Positions 36,702 to 45,843 of a stretch of 64,000 nt of DNA are shown piece by piece. The notes under the pieces are model-generated. The model saw nothing but the letters and a program-made list of their open reading frames with translations, was not told the DNA's origin and did not search any database. Each line of letters starts with the position of its first letter. Position 1 is the stretch's first letter. The DNA comes from Prochlorococcus sp. AG-355-J09 (GTDB lineage Bacteria > Cyanobacteriota > Cyanobacteriia > PCC-6307 > Cyanobiaceae), in contig QCDO01000001.1 of NCBI GenBank assembly GCA_003278735.1, forward strand, positions 101,557 through 165,556, given 5' to 3'. Position numbers and translations under genes: made by a program.

Positions 36702-37826
36702 ATGAATGTAGTGGCATCATCTCCGGAGGGACTAGAGAAATCCTTAGCAGAAGAAATTTTAAATTTAGGCGGTTTTAATATTAATACTTATAAAAGATTT
36801 ATTAATTTTGAATGTGATTTTGAAACTTTTTATAGAGTTCATTTTTATTCCAGATTAGCTTTTCGTTTTTATAGAGAAATTGCAAGTTTTAATTGCTATG
36901 ACAAGCAATCTTTATATGCGGGGGTTAGAGATTCATTTGATTGGTTAAATTGGCTGCACTTTGATAAAACGTTTAATGTTCAAGTAACTGGGAGAACATC
37001 TTCTTTAAGTCATACGCACTTTACTGCTCTTGAAGTAAAAAATTCCATAACTGATTTGCAACAGGCAGTGTGGAATAAAAGATCAAATATTTCTCTAGAT
37101 AATCCTGATTTTATAATTCATCTGCATTTAAATAATAATAAAGCAATTCTCAGTCTTCAAAGCAGCGTAGAAAGCTTACACAAAAGAGGCTATAGACCCG
37201 CAATTGGAAATGCTCCATTAAAAGAAAATTTAGCTTCTGGATTGATAAATATGACTCAATGGAATGGTGAAGTTCCATTAATAGATTTTATGTGTGGCTC
37301 AGGAACTTTTTTAATTGAGGCAGTCAACCAATTCCTTGGAGTTCCCATAAATATTGATCAAGTATATCTTTTTGAGAATTGGTTGGACTTTAGTAAGGAT
37401 ATTTATCTTAATGAAAAAAATAAGGCAAAGAATAAAATTATAAATTATGAAAAATTACCAACAATAATAGGGTGTGAAATTAATAAAAAGGTTTTTGAGC
37501 AGGCGAATGTAAACATATCGTTAGCTGGACTCGAAAATTATATTGAGCTCATAAATAATGATTTTTTAGCACTCCAATTAAGTTGTACACCTGGCATAAT
37601 CATATGTAATCCTCCATACGGCAAAAAATTAGGCGATGAAAATGAATTGATTTGTTTATATGAACAAATGGGAATCTTCCTAAAGAATAATTTTTCAGGT
37701 TGGGAATTTTGGCTGCTTAGTGGAAATCCAAAATTAACAAAATATTTAAAAATGAAATCTTCATTGAAAATTCCTGTTAGTAATGGGGGGATAGACTGTA
37801 GATGGATAAAGTATTTAATTAGGTAA
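36702..37826 (+). CDS. THUMP-domain RNA (guanine-N2) methyltransferase, RlmL-like
   Basis: 374 residues. An N-terminal THUMP/ferredoxin-like part has SPEGLEKSLAEEI and LYAGVRDSFDW. A Rossmann methyltransferase follows, with the SAM loop DFMCGSGTFLIEA (about 195-207) and the amino-methyltransferase motif NPPYGKKLGDE. The link HKRGYRPAIGNAPLKE is typical of the 23S G2445 methyltransferase (N-terminal half of RlmKL) and related enzymes. The target nucleotide is inferred. It is divergent from the tmRNA about 60 bases away. Confidence 0.88.
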   Translation: MNVVASSPEGLEKSLAEEILNLGGFNINTYKRFINFECDFETFYRVHFYSRLAFRFYREIASFNCYDKQSLYAGVRDSFDWLNWLHFDKTFNVQVTGRTSSLSHTHFTALEVKNSITDLQQAVWNKRSNISLDNPDFIIHLHLNNNKAILSLQSSVESLHKRGYRPAIGNAPLKENLASGLINMTQWNGEVPLIDFMCGSGTFLIEAVNQFLGVPINIDQVYLFENWLDFSKDIYLNEKNKAKNKIINYEKLPTIIGCEINKKVFEQANVNISLAGLENYIELINNDFLALQLSCTPGIIICNPPYGKKLGDENELICLYEQMGIFLKNNFSGWEFWLLSGNPKLTKYLKMKSSLKIPVSNGGIDCRWIKYLIR

Positions 37827-37827
37827 T

Positions 37828-38214
37828 TTATTTTTTGCCTAAAACGGCCTTTGTTGTCTTACCTAAACCCTCTAATGTTTGAGGAAGATATGGTCCTTTG
37901 GCTAATTTACCTCCAAGCTTCAAACTTAATCCTGCAAGAAATAAATCGATAAAAATTATTAGTAATAAATTATATTCAATATTCCAGTTATTATAATTTT
38001 TTAGAAAAAGATAAAAAATAATATGAATGCAAATTAGTACTAATAATAGTAATGTGCTTCCAATTGCCAGAAATATTCCACCACTGATTAATCTTCTTTT
38101 TTCTCTATCCACTTCTTGAAGAGCTATTCTGACATGTAGATCCATCACTGAACTTGCGATAGCCGAAATTCTAGAAGCTGTATTTGCAAAGTTTTTATTT
38201 TTGGGTTTTTCCAT
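37828..38214 (-). CDS. Phage-holin-superfamily-like membrane protein (YqjE/DUF1469 type)
   Basis: 128 residues with two membrane helices (LISGGIFLAIGSTLLLLVLICIHIIFYLF region and LLLIIFIDLFLAGLSL) and an N-terminal amphipathic helix (ISAIASSVMDLHVRIALQEVDREKRR). This resembles the YqjE / holin-X fold of chromosomal membrane proteins. Its neighbour one base upstream is a YqjD-like protein, mirroring the enterobacterial yqjD-yqjE order. The holin label is a fold name; no phage genes are nearby. Confidence 0.7.
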   Translation of the reverse strand: MEKPKNKNFANTASRISAIASSVMDLHVRIALQEVDREKRRLISGGIFLAIGSTLLLLVLICIHIIFYLFLKNYNNWNIEYNLLLIIFIDLFLAGLSLKLGGKLAKGPYLPQTLEGLGKTTKAVLGKK

Positions 38215-38215
38215 A

Positions 38216-38677
38216 TTATTTTCTGCCGCTGTTTAGGAGAGTTCCTATTAGTAAACCAATACCAGCCGCAATAGCAATAGATAATAGTGGTTTTTTTCTT
38301 ATTGGACTTTCTATTTTTGGTCTAAGTGTATTGTTTAGTTCTTCTAATAATTCTTCTAATTGACTTTCTATAGGCTCAATTTTTTCTGATATTTCCCAAT
38401 TGTTTTCTCTTATAGAATCAATGATTTCAAATAGTTGGCTTTTTATTCCAATTGCTGAGGTTCCACTATGGCTAGCTATCACTTCAACTAAATCATCAAT
38501 ACTCCCTTTTGTGGCTTCAAGGGTTTGTTGTGCAATGTTAGGCCATTTTTCTTTTATTAAAGGTATTAAACTGTCAATTTTTTCAAGTAACCATTTTTCT
38601 GAGATAACTTCTTTTTCAGGAAGATCAGAGTTATCTTTTTTTTCTTCTACTTCTTTGGGAGGATGGTAAGTCTCCAT
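38216..38677 (-). CDS. YqjD/ElaB-like C-terminally anchored membrane protein
   Basis: 153 residues. A long acidic helical region with amphipathic repeats (IIDSIRENNWEISEKIEPIESQLEELL) is followed by a C-terminal anchor ending in a Gly-rich helix (SIAIAAGIGLLIGTLLN). The family's best-known member, E. coli YqjD, binds ribosomes at the inner membrane in stationary phase; applying that here is inference. It pairs with the downstream YqjE-like gene (one-base gap). Confidence 0.7.
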   Translation of the reverse strand: METYHPPKEVEEKKDNSDLPEKEVISEKWLLEKIDSLIPLIKEKWPNIAQQTLEATKGSIDDLVEVIASHSGTSAIGIKSQLFEIIDSIRENNWEISEKIEPIESQLEELLEELNNTLRPKIESPIRKKPLLSIAIAAGIGLLIGTLLNSGRK

Positions 38678-38847
38678 TATTGAAAATTATTTATTTTAAG
38701 ATTAGACCCTATTTTCTTAATTTGGAACCCTTATTTAAAGAATTGTGCGATTTATATAGAATAAAAACATATAAAAGTTTATTTACATTTTATTTATCTA
38801 CTCTGTTCTGTAAGAAGGTTTTGTTAAGCTATTACTGAATTTATTAA

Positions 38848-39003
38848 ATGAGATTAAATTTCATCATGTATATTACATTTGCATCATTAATTTTTGCATC
38901 TCGCACAATCCCTACAGATTTCGGATTAGTAGCTGCAGCTATTGCAGGAGCTGGAAGTTTGCTATTTATTGCTTTAAGATTTGTTCCTGATGCAAGTAAT
39001 TAA
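38848..39003 (+). CDS. Small two-segment membrane protein (51 residues)
   Basis: ATG at about 38848 to TAA at about 39001-39003. The protein has an N-terminal hydrophobic stretch (NFIMYITFASLIFA), the polar turn SRTIPTDF and a second helix (LVAAAIAGAGSLLFIALRF), ending VPDASN. The Gly/Ala-rich second helix and the clean start and stop support a real gene despite the short length. It lies alone between the YqjD-like gene and the LigD-like gene. Function is unknown. Confidence 0.6.
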   Translation: MRLNFIMYITFASLIFASRTIPTDFGLVAAAIAGAGSLLFIALRFVPDASN

Positions 39004-39089
39004 ATAACAGGAACCATCTATAAAGAAAATATATCTTTATCTCAACTTTGTTTTTTAAAATAGGTTTTGATTTATTTATCAACTAGATA

Positions 39090-39452
39090 ATGAATAAATG
39101 GGTTTTGCTTGAACATAAAGTTTATTTTGCTAACTCTGTAGATATTCATTATGATTTTCTTGTTGAAAATGGAACAGATTGTTTAACTTGGAAATTTTTA
39201 AAACTACCTCTATTAAATCAAGCTTCAATAGAAATTTATAAGCAGCCAAATCATAGACTTATATGGCTATCAAGGATAGAACATGAACTTTCTGATAATA
39301 GAGGGTTTGTAAAAAGAATTGATCATGGAATATTTAAAAACGTTTCTGATAAATTTGACTCTGAATATTTTAGATTCATTTTGGATGGTGAAATTCTTTA
39401 TGGTTTGTTGGAAATTTCAGTTAATTCTTGCCGATTGAGCAAAAAATTTTAA
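39090..39452 (+). CDS. LigD 3'-phosphoesterase-domain-like protein
   Basis: 120 residues. The pattern DIHYDFLVENG (H20-Y21-D22) with LTWKF, then NHRLIWLSRIEHELSDNRGFV (H55, H65, R71-G72) and RIDHG (79-80), resembles the phosphoesterase domain of bacterial LigD (HYDFRLE...W...H...RG). In LigD the domain trims 3' ends during non-homologous end joining. There is no Ku or ligase gene here, so this would be a stand-alone domain. Similarity was judged by eye, so the call is tentative; the gene itself is convincing. It lies 76 bases before smc. Confidence 0.6.
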   Translation: MNKWVLLEHKVYFANSVDIHYDFLVENGTDCLTWKFLKLPLLNQASIEIYKQPNHRLIWLSRIEHELSDNRGFVKRIDHGIFKNVSDKFDSEYFRFILDGEILYGLLEISVNSCRLSKKF

Positions 39453-39528
39453 TATTCATTTATAAATAAACGTAATATTTCTATTGAGAATTTTTGCAAA
39501 TTAGTTATTCTTATTTAGCTATTGAGAC

Positions 39529-42500
39529 TTGAGATTGGTACATATCAATCAGGTCGAGTTTGAAAATTTTAAATCTTTTGGGGGAAATGTAAAAATTCCC
39601 CTTGAAGAAGGTTTTACGGTGGTTACGGGTCCTAACGGTTCTGGGAAAAGTAATATTTTAGATGGAATTTTATTCTGTTTAGGTCTAGCTAATAGTAGAG
39701 GGATGAGGGCTGAAAGATTACCAGATCTAATAAATAACTCCAAAGTTAAAGAGGGCAAGTCATCAGAAACATCTGTATCAGTAAAATTTAATATTCAAGA
39801 TTGGTCTCCTAGAGAGGACCTTCCGCCTTTGGAACTAGAAGAAGAAGAAATTACCCTTAATAAAGGTCAAAAAGAATGGTTAGTTTCTAGAAAATTAAGG
39901 CTTATGCCAGGTGGGTCTTATGCTTCTACGTATACTTCTGATGGAAAACAATGTACCTTGCAACAAATACAGAGAATATTAAGGGATATTAGTGTTGATC
40001 CTGAGGGCAGCAATGTTGTTATGCAGGGTGATGTAACAAGAATTGTATCAATGAATAACAAGGAGAGGAGAAATCTTATTGATGAATTAGCAGGAGTCGC
40101 ACTTTTTGATACAAGAATAGAACAAACTAATGCAAAATTAAATGACGTTTTCGAAAGACAAGAAAGATGTGAAATTTTAGAAAATGAATTGCAATCTAGT
40201 CAAAATAAGCTTGAAAAAGAATGTGAAAAAGCAAAGCGATATAAAGAGTTAAAGGCAAAACTATTACAAATAATGGAACTTGAGAAAGTTCTTATTTATG
40301 AAAAACAAGTTAAGCATGTTGAAGCTATAGAAAAAAAAGAAAGTGAAATTGAAAAAAATAAAATATTATTTAATAAACAAAAAGAATCTACTAGTAAAGG
40401 AATATCAGTCTTAGAAGATGCTTTGAAAATACTTGTTGATGAGCTTAAGGAGAAAGGAGAGGATAAATTGATAAAAGTGAATTCTGATATTGGAAGTATT
40501 AATTCTAGCTTGAGAGAACTTGATAGGATATCAATTCTTAATAAAGAAGAAGGTATTAAATTACAAAAGCAGAGAGATGAAATTGCAATTTCTAAGAGGA
40601 ATATCGAGTCAGAAAAGATGAGACAAGAAAATTTCGATGATAATTTTTTAAATCAATTGAACTTGCAAATTGATGATCTCACTTTAAAACACAAACTATC
40701 CAGAAAAAAACTTTCTGATGCGGCTGGAGAATCTGGAGAATTCTCAAAACAAAGTATTACATTAAATGCTGAGCTTGAAAGTATAAAAAATCAAATTAAT
40801 CCTTTGGAAATAAAAAAAAGGAAAATTGAAGAAGAAACTATTCAAAATAATATTCAAAAAGATGAGATATTATCTCAGATCGAATCCTTAGACTTAGAAA
40901 AGCAGAAACTTTTTGAGGGAAATCAAAGAAAAAAAGAGATATCCGATACAAAGAATAAAAACTTGGCTAGTAATAGTGCAGAAATAAATTCTTTAAAAAA
41001 TGAAATTGATTTATTAATTAAAACTAAATCAAGGCTAAATAACGAGCAATTAAGGCTTGAAAAGGATTTATCTAGATTCGAAAGCAGAAAGGAAGCTTTA
41101 AACGAATCTAGAGGTTCATATGCTCTCAGAATTCTCTTAGAAGCAGGATTAGAGGGTATACATGGTTATGTAGCACAACTTGGAGAGGTCAGTGAAAAAA
41201 ATAGATATGCATTAGAAATTGCTGCTGGAAATAGATTAGGACAAATTGTTGTTGATAATGATCATATTGCTGCTAAAGCAATTGAAATTCTTAAAAAGAA
41301 GAAAGCGGGAAGATTAACTTTTTTACCTTTAAATAGAATTAAAAGTCAAAAAATGAATTATGCAATTTCAAGATTTGAAAATAATAGGGAGATTGGATTT
41401 ATAGATAAAGCTATTAATCTTATTACTTTTGATGCAATCTATTCAGATGTTTTTCGATATGTTTTTGGAGATACTTTGGTTTTTTCAGACTTATCCTCAG
41501 CTAGGTTATCTAAACAAAAAAATAGGTTGGTTACCTTAGGTGGTGAATTATTAGAAGCAAGTGGTGCTATGACAGGAGGCAGTAAGTTAAATAAAGATTT
41601 GGCTTATAGGTTTGGAACTAATAATGATATTGATGATTCCAGTCCTATAAAAGAAAGATTATTAGTTATCGAAGAGGCTTTAAAAGAGTCAAATAATGAT
41701 TTGATAATAAAAAATAATACGCTTAGTAAATTAAATTCTAACCGCAGCCAAATAATTGAGGATTGTGCCTCATTTAATAAAGAAATTGAAGTAAATCAAG
41801 ATTCTCTTGAGGCTGTTACTCAAAGACTTGAGGATTTTAAATCGAGATTAAATAAACTTGATATTTCTAATAATTTATTAGTTCAAGAGTTAAATCATTT
41901 AAAAAATGAATTAAAGCCTTATTGTGATAAGTTTGATCAATTAAAAATCATTCAAAAGGCTAATTACGAAAAAAATCAAAAATCATCATTAATAGTTTTT
42001 AATAATGATCTTAATAATCTTGATAAAAAACTTGAATCACTTATTCAGGAGAGAGATACATTACTAGATAAAAAGAATCAATTTGCTTTAAATAAAGAGC
42101 GTATTAATAATTCATTAGAAATTACTTTAATACAAGAAAAAAACTTACAGGAATCAATAAAAAAACTCGCAATTGCTCATAGTGAATGGATAGAAAAAAG
42201 AGATCAATTTAAAAAAGAGCTTTTAGATCTCGATAATCAAAAAAATTCTCTAGAGAAGGATTTAGGTTTATTGAGAAGGAAAAGAGATGAATTAAACTCT
42301 TCAATTTCGAATAAAAGGCAAGAATATAATAACTTTCTGTTGAAGCTTGAATATCTTGAAAGGGATATGCTTTCTATTAAAGAAGAAATGAGGAGCGAGA
42401 AAATAAAATTAGAAAATTATAAAAAAGATCTACCTAATCCTTCCCCACAGTTTGGAGAATATGAAGGGAAGAGTCTTGAGTCTTTACAATCAGAAATTTC

Positions 42501-43119
42501 GATCATAAATACAAACCTACAAAGCTTAGAACCTGTTAACATGTTGGCTCTTGATGAACTAGAAGAATTAATTGGGAGATTAAATGGTTTGCGAGAAAAA
42601 TTAGAAATTCTATCTAATGAAAGATCTGAATTATTGCTGAGAATAGAAACTGTATCTACTATGCGTCAGGATGCTTTTATGCAAGCATTTAAAGAAGTTG
42701 ATAGACATTTTAAAGAAATCTTTGCAAATTTATCTGATGGAGATGGATTCCTTCAACTTGAAAATCCTAATTCTCCTTTAGAAGGAGGATTAACTTTAGT
42801 AGCTCATCCTAAGGGAAAAAATGTCAGAAGATTAGCCTCTATGTCAGGTGGTGAAAAATCGTTAACGGCTTTAAGTTTTTTATTTGCTTTGCAAAAGTAT
42901 AAACCTTCACCTTTTTATGCATTAGATGAGGTTGATAGTTTTTTAGATGGTATTAATGTTGAAAGATTGTCAAAATTAATATCGAATCAGTCATCAAATG
43001 CTCAATTTTTAGTCGTAAGTCACAGAAGGCCTATGATTAGTGCGTCTGAACGAACGATTGGGGTTGCGCAAGCAAGAGGTGCTAATACTCAAGTTCTTGG
43101 GTTACCAAATGCTGCATAA
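39529..43119 (+). CDS. smc: Chromosome segregation protein SMC
   Basis: 1196 residues, the usual size. The N-terminal Walker A is TGPNGSGKSN (about 33-42). A long coiled coil is interrupted by the hinge (GIHGYVAQLGEVSEKNRYALE, about 540-560, to about 690), and the C-terminal head has the ABC signature SMSGGEKSLTALSF and Walker B YALDEVDSFLDG. It compacts and segregates the chromosome with ScpA and ScpB. The start is TTG at 39529 or TTG two codons later, giving VHINQVEFENFKSF. Confidence 0.97.
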   Translation: MRLVHINQVEFENFKSFGGNVKIPLEEGFTVVTGPNGSGKSNILDGILFCLGLANSRGMRAERLPDLINNSKVKEGKSSETSVSVKFNIQDWSPREDLPPLELEEEEITLNKGQKEWLVSRKLRLMPGGSYASTYTSDGKQCTLQQIQRILRDISVDPEGSNVVMQGDVTRIVSMNNKERRNLIDELAGVALFDTRIEQTNAKLNDVFERQERCEILENELQSSQNKLEKECEKAKRYKELKAKLLQIMELEKVLIYEKQVKHVEAIEKKESEIEKNKILFNKQKESTSKGISVLEDALKILVDELKEKGEDKLIKVNSDIGSINSSLRELDRISILNKEEGIKLQKQRDEIAISKRNIESEKMRQENFDDNFLNQLNLQIDDLTLKHKLSRKKLSDAAGESGEFSKQSITLNAELESIKNQINPLEIKKRKIEEETIQNNIQKDEILSQIESLDLEKQKLFEGNQRKKEISDTKNKNLASNSAEINSLKNEIDLLIKTKSRLNNEQLRLEKDLSRFESRKEALNESRGSYALRILLEAGLEGIHGYVAQLGEVSEKNRYALEIAAGNRLGQIVVDNDHIAAKAIEILKKKKAGRLTFLPLNRIKSQKMNYAISRFENNREIGFIDKAINLITFDAIYSDVFRYVFGDTLVFSDLSSARLSKQKNRLVTLGGELLEASGAMTGGSKLNKDLAYRFGTNNDIDDSSPIKERLLVIEEALKESNNDLIIKNNTLSKLNSNRSQIIEDCASFNKEIEVNQDSLEAVTQRLEDFKSRLNKLDISNNLLVQELNHLKNELKPYCDKFDQLKIIQKANYEKNQKSSLIVFNNDLNNLDKKLESLIQERDTLLDKKNQFALNKERINNSLEITLIQEKNLQESIKKLAIAHSEWIEKRDQFKKELLDLDNQKNSLEKDLGLLRRKRDELNSSISNKRQEYNNFLLKLEYLERDMLSIKEEMRSEKIKLENYKKDLPNPSPQFGEYEGKSLESLQSEISIINTNLQSLEPVNMLALDELEELIGRLNGLREKLEILSNERSELLLRIETVSTMRQDAFMQAFKEVDRHFKEIFANLSDGDGFLQLENPNSPLEGGLTLVAHPKGKNVRRLASMSGGEKSLTALSFLFALQKYKPSPFYALDEVDSFLDGINVERLSKLISNQSSNAQFLVVSHRRPMISASERTIGVAQARGANTQVLGLPNAA

Positions 43120-43164
43120 ACACACTTTTTTAAATTTATACGTCAGAATGATAAAAAGAAATTT

Positions 43165-44208
43165 ATGAGCTTGTCTAACACATCCGCTAATAAGAATCTC
43201 CCTAACTCAGTACCTAGAGAACGTTTATGGTTAAGGTCAGAATTAATGGGAACACAAGTGATAACTACTGATACTGGGAGGCGGCTAGGCGTAGTTGGCG
43301 AAGTTGTTGTTGATATCGATAGAAGAGAGGTGGTCGCTTTAGGACTAAGAGATAATCCACTTACAAGATTTTTACCAGGGTTGCCAAAATGGATGCCTTT
43401 AGAAAGTATAAAGCAAGTTGGAGATGTCATATTAGTTGATTCCCTAGATTCTTTGAGTGAGAGTTTTTCTCCAGAAAGATACGGGAAGGTAATTAATTGT
43501 CAAGTGATTACAGAATCTGGACAACTTTTAGGTAGAGTTCTTGGCTTTTCTTTTGATATTGAGACTGGGGATTTGATATCTCTTGTTGTGGGTGCTGTTG
43601 GTGTTCCGCTTTTAGGTGAGGGAGTTTTAAGTACTTGGGAAATACCTGTTGAGGAAATTGTGAGTAGTGGTGCCGATAGGATTATTGTTTATGAAGGTGC
43701 GGAAGAGAAATTGAAGCAACTAAGTAGTGGACTACTTGAGAAACTTGGAGTCGGAGGTTCTTCATGGGATGAAAGAGAAGCAAATGGATACTCAGCAAAT
43801 CTTGTACCTGTTGAGAATCAGTTACTTTCAGGTTCTGAAACAGAACAGCAAAACAATTTGGTCGAGGAATATGAAGAAGTTGTTGAACAAGATGATTATG
43901 AAGATGATTATGAAGATGAACTTGAATATGTTGAAATAAAGGGTTCTTCAGAGGAAACAAATAACAGAAAAAAGCTATATATGGATAATGATTATTCTGA
44001 TCAGATTGAGAATCAAAATAGTATTAATCAAGTAGATGAAAAAAACAATATTGATTTTAAGCAAAAGAAACAATCAACTACTAATTTAGCTTCGAAAAGA
44101 CCAATTCAAAATGCAACTGAAACTTTAGATATTGAACCACTAGATGAACAAAATTTAGTTCAAGATAATAAAAAATCAGAAAAGTTTGAAATTGATGATC
44201 CCTGGTAA
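43165..44208 (+). CDS. PRC-barrel domain protein with long acidic tail
   Basis: 347 residues. Two PRC-barrel domains lie in tandem (about 22-95 with TDTGRRLGVVGEVVVDIDRREVV, and about 105-180 with ESGQLLGRVLGFSFDIETGDL). A low-complexity tail follows (about 190-347) with a very acidic Tyr/Asp/Glu patch (VVEQDDYEDDYEDELEYV) and a conserved-looking end (EIDDPW). PRC barrels occur in photosynthetic reaction-centre H subunits and RimM; the role here is unknown. It follows smc by 45 bases and may share its transcript. Confidence 0.85.
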   Translation: MSLSNTSANKNLPNSVPRERLWLRSELMGTQVITTDTGRRLGVVGEVVVDIDRREVVALGLRDNPLTRFLPGLPKWMPLESIKQVGDVILVDSLDSLSESFSPERYGKVINCQVITESGQLLGRVLGFSFDIETGDLISLVVGAVGVPLLGEGVLSTWEIPVEEIVSSGADRIIVYEGAEEKLKQLSSGLLEKLGVGGSSWDEREANGYSANLVPVENQLLSGSETEQQNNLVEEYEEVVEQDDYEDDYEDELEYVEIKGSSEETNNRKKLYMDNDYSDQIENQNSINQVDEKNNIDFKQKKQSTTNLASKRPIQNATETLDIEPLDEQNLVQDNKKSEKFEIDDPW

Positions 44209-44211
44209 TTG

Positions 44212-45477
44212 TTAAAGTTTTTTTATTGAATTAAGAATTATATAAGCAAGTTTTTTTGCAGCACCTTTATCGCCTCTTTCTTTGTGTAGATTATCCCTAA
44301 TACTTTTTAATTGATCTTTATTTTTAATAAGACATAATACTTCTTTTGCAATTTTTATTGGCGAAATATTACCTATCCTTTCAGGGACAATCATTCTTTT
44401 AGCTTTAATATTTGGCCAAGCAAAAAACTTCTTTTTTCTAAAATAAAAATTTTTGATTATAAAAGTTAGGAATCTATTTATGAATGAAATTCTTCCAATT
44501 ACTCCAAAAATTCCATCCCATGCATTCATCATATTTAAATGTTGAGTTGGCAGAACAACTAACATTGGAAGACTAATTGCTGCTAATTCTGCAGTATTTG
44601 CTCCTACAGTTGTAATTGCAAGATCACATTCTTTTAATACTTCATAGCAAGGATGTTTCTTGATTAGATAAATCTTTGTATTTTTTGATGTTTCAATTAC
44701 ATAATCAAAACAAGAGGATTTGCAGATTTTAATTGTTTTGATTTTTGATGAGTAATATTTAGCAATTGGATTTTTGTTGCTTTGAAAAAATAAATATTCA
44801 CTTTTATCAGTAGTTGGTGCAATGGGAATTATAAAGTTTATATTTTGATTTACTTCAGCGATTTGATCTGCAACTTCTAAAAAGAATGGAATTCCAACAG
44901 AAAGCTTTGATTTCTTAGAGCCAGGCAGCAATGCAATGTAGTGTTTTTCTTTATTTCTTAATGATATTTCGCTATTAATTTTGATATCTGCCATCAAATC
45001 GCCAATGACTTTACATTTATATTTATATTTTTTAGGTATTAACTCTTTTACTTTTACATTCATGGCAGCAATTTCGTCGGTCCATTTAGGCCATCGCGAA
45101 ACCCATTCAGCATATGTGATATTTAAATAACCTAATCTTTTCGCTAATAAAATGCTCCAAAATTGATCCCCACCAAGGAAAATAACTACCCCTTTTTTTG
45201 GCCAATTAGCAAAAGAATGTGGATTTATTAAAAATTTCCAAAAACTTTTGGATTTTGTAATTAATTCGAATTTATTCCATGAATTTGCAACTAAAAATTC
45301 TTTACCAGTGGCATTTGGGCAAGGAACAAGGACTAACCTAAGAGTTAAATCGTTTTTATCATCATCACACAGTGATTTATTTATTTTGGTAAGCTCATTC
45401 ACTACAGGATTTACCCATGTAGATAATTCACCAGGCCCATTGGAAATTAAAACTACTGCAACTGATTTTTTTTTCAT
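44212..45477 (-). CDS. Lipid-A-disaccharide-synthase-related glycosyltransferase
   Basis: 421 residues from the ATG at 45477 (KKKSVAVVLISNGPGELSTWV). The frame stays open to 45600 only because it reads through the tRNA-Leu gene. The GPGE motif, GLD/GGDQFWSILLAKRLG, LLPGSKKSKLSVGIPFF and ITTVGANTAELAAISLPMLVVLPTQ place it in the LpxB-related branch of GT-B transferases found in cyanobacteria. Lipid A itself is not known in Prochlorococcus, so the acceptor is unclear. The start lies about 25 bases after the tRNA on the same strand. Confidence 0.78.
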   Translation of the reverse strand: MKKKSVAVVLISNGPGELSTWVNPVVNELTKINKSLCDDDKNDLTLRLVLVPCPNATGKEFLVANSWNKFELITKSKSFWKFLINPHSFANWPKKGVVIFLGGDQFWSILLAKRLGYLNITYAEWVSRWPKWTDEIAAMNVKVKELIPKKYKYKCKVIGDLMADIKINSEISLRNKEKHYIALLPGSKKSKLSVGIPFFLEVADQIAEVNQNINFIIPIAPTTDKSEYLFFQSNKNPIAKYYSSKIKTIKICKSSCFDYVIETSKNTKIYLIKKHPCYEVLKECDLAITTVGANTAELAAISLPMLVVLPTQHLNMMNAWDGIFGVIGRISFINRFLTFIIKNFYFRKKKFFAWPNIKAKRMIVPERIGNISPIKIAKEVLCLIKNKDQLKSIRDNLHKERGDKGAAKKLAYIILNSIKKL

Positions 45478-45502
45478 TGCAGTTAACCCAGAATACATAA
45501 AA

Positions 45503-45584
45503 TGCGGACGGCGAGACTTGAACTCGCAAGGCCGAAGCCACACGCTCCTTAGACGTGCGCGTCTACCAATTCCGCCACGTCCGC
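45503..45584 (-). tRNA. tRNA-Leu, anticodon read as AAG
   Basis: An 82-base class II tRNA. Acceptor stem GCGGACG/CGTCCGC, D-arm GGCGGAATTGGTAGACGC, anticodon stem CACGT/GCGTG around loop CTAAGGA, variable stem GGC-TTC-GGCC, and T-arm GCGAG-TTCAAGT-CTCGC. Discriminator A; CCA is not encoded. The loop gives T33, anticodon A34-A35-G36 and G37, for CUU/CUC leucine codons; A34 might be read as inosine. The anticodon is from manual folding. Downstream on the same strand is the LpxB-related gene. Confidence 0.92.
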
Positions 45585-45843
45585 AAAGGGTTTTCAGCAA
45601 CCGGGGGATGCCTAAACCTTTAAAATATCATACATTATTGGATGAATTTAGCATTTAGTTCGAAAAGAGTTTTTTGAATATGATGAATAATTTTTCTATT
45701 GCATAAAACAAATATTTATACATATATAGCGTTTTAGGTTGTATTGTAAAAAATGTCCTCTGATCACTAAAAAATTTTGTTGAATACTTTGGCAAATAAT
45801 TTTTTAATTTAAGTCATTTCATTTCTTCAATTTTATTTTCATA

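Noticed and set aside
37828..38214. Reading the holin-superfamily protein as prophage evidence
   Set aside because: No lysin, capsid, portal or integrase genes are near, and its partner is a YqjD-like chromosomal protein.
43682..43960. His/Leu-rich 92-residue minus-strand frame in the PRC-barrel gene
   Set aside because: It is the shadow of the acidic Asp/Glu/Tyr repeat on the coding strand; composition bias opens the frame.
45478..45600. N-terminal extension of the LpxB-related protein (41 extra residues)
   Set aside because: These codons read through the tRNA-Leu gene; the ATG at 45477 gives the normal family N-terminus.
45248..45658. 136-residue plus-strand frame across the tRNA and glycosyltransferase start
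   Set aside because: It is antisense to a well-supported gene and to the tRNA, with no recognisable protein pattern.
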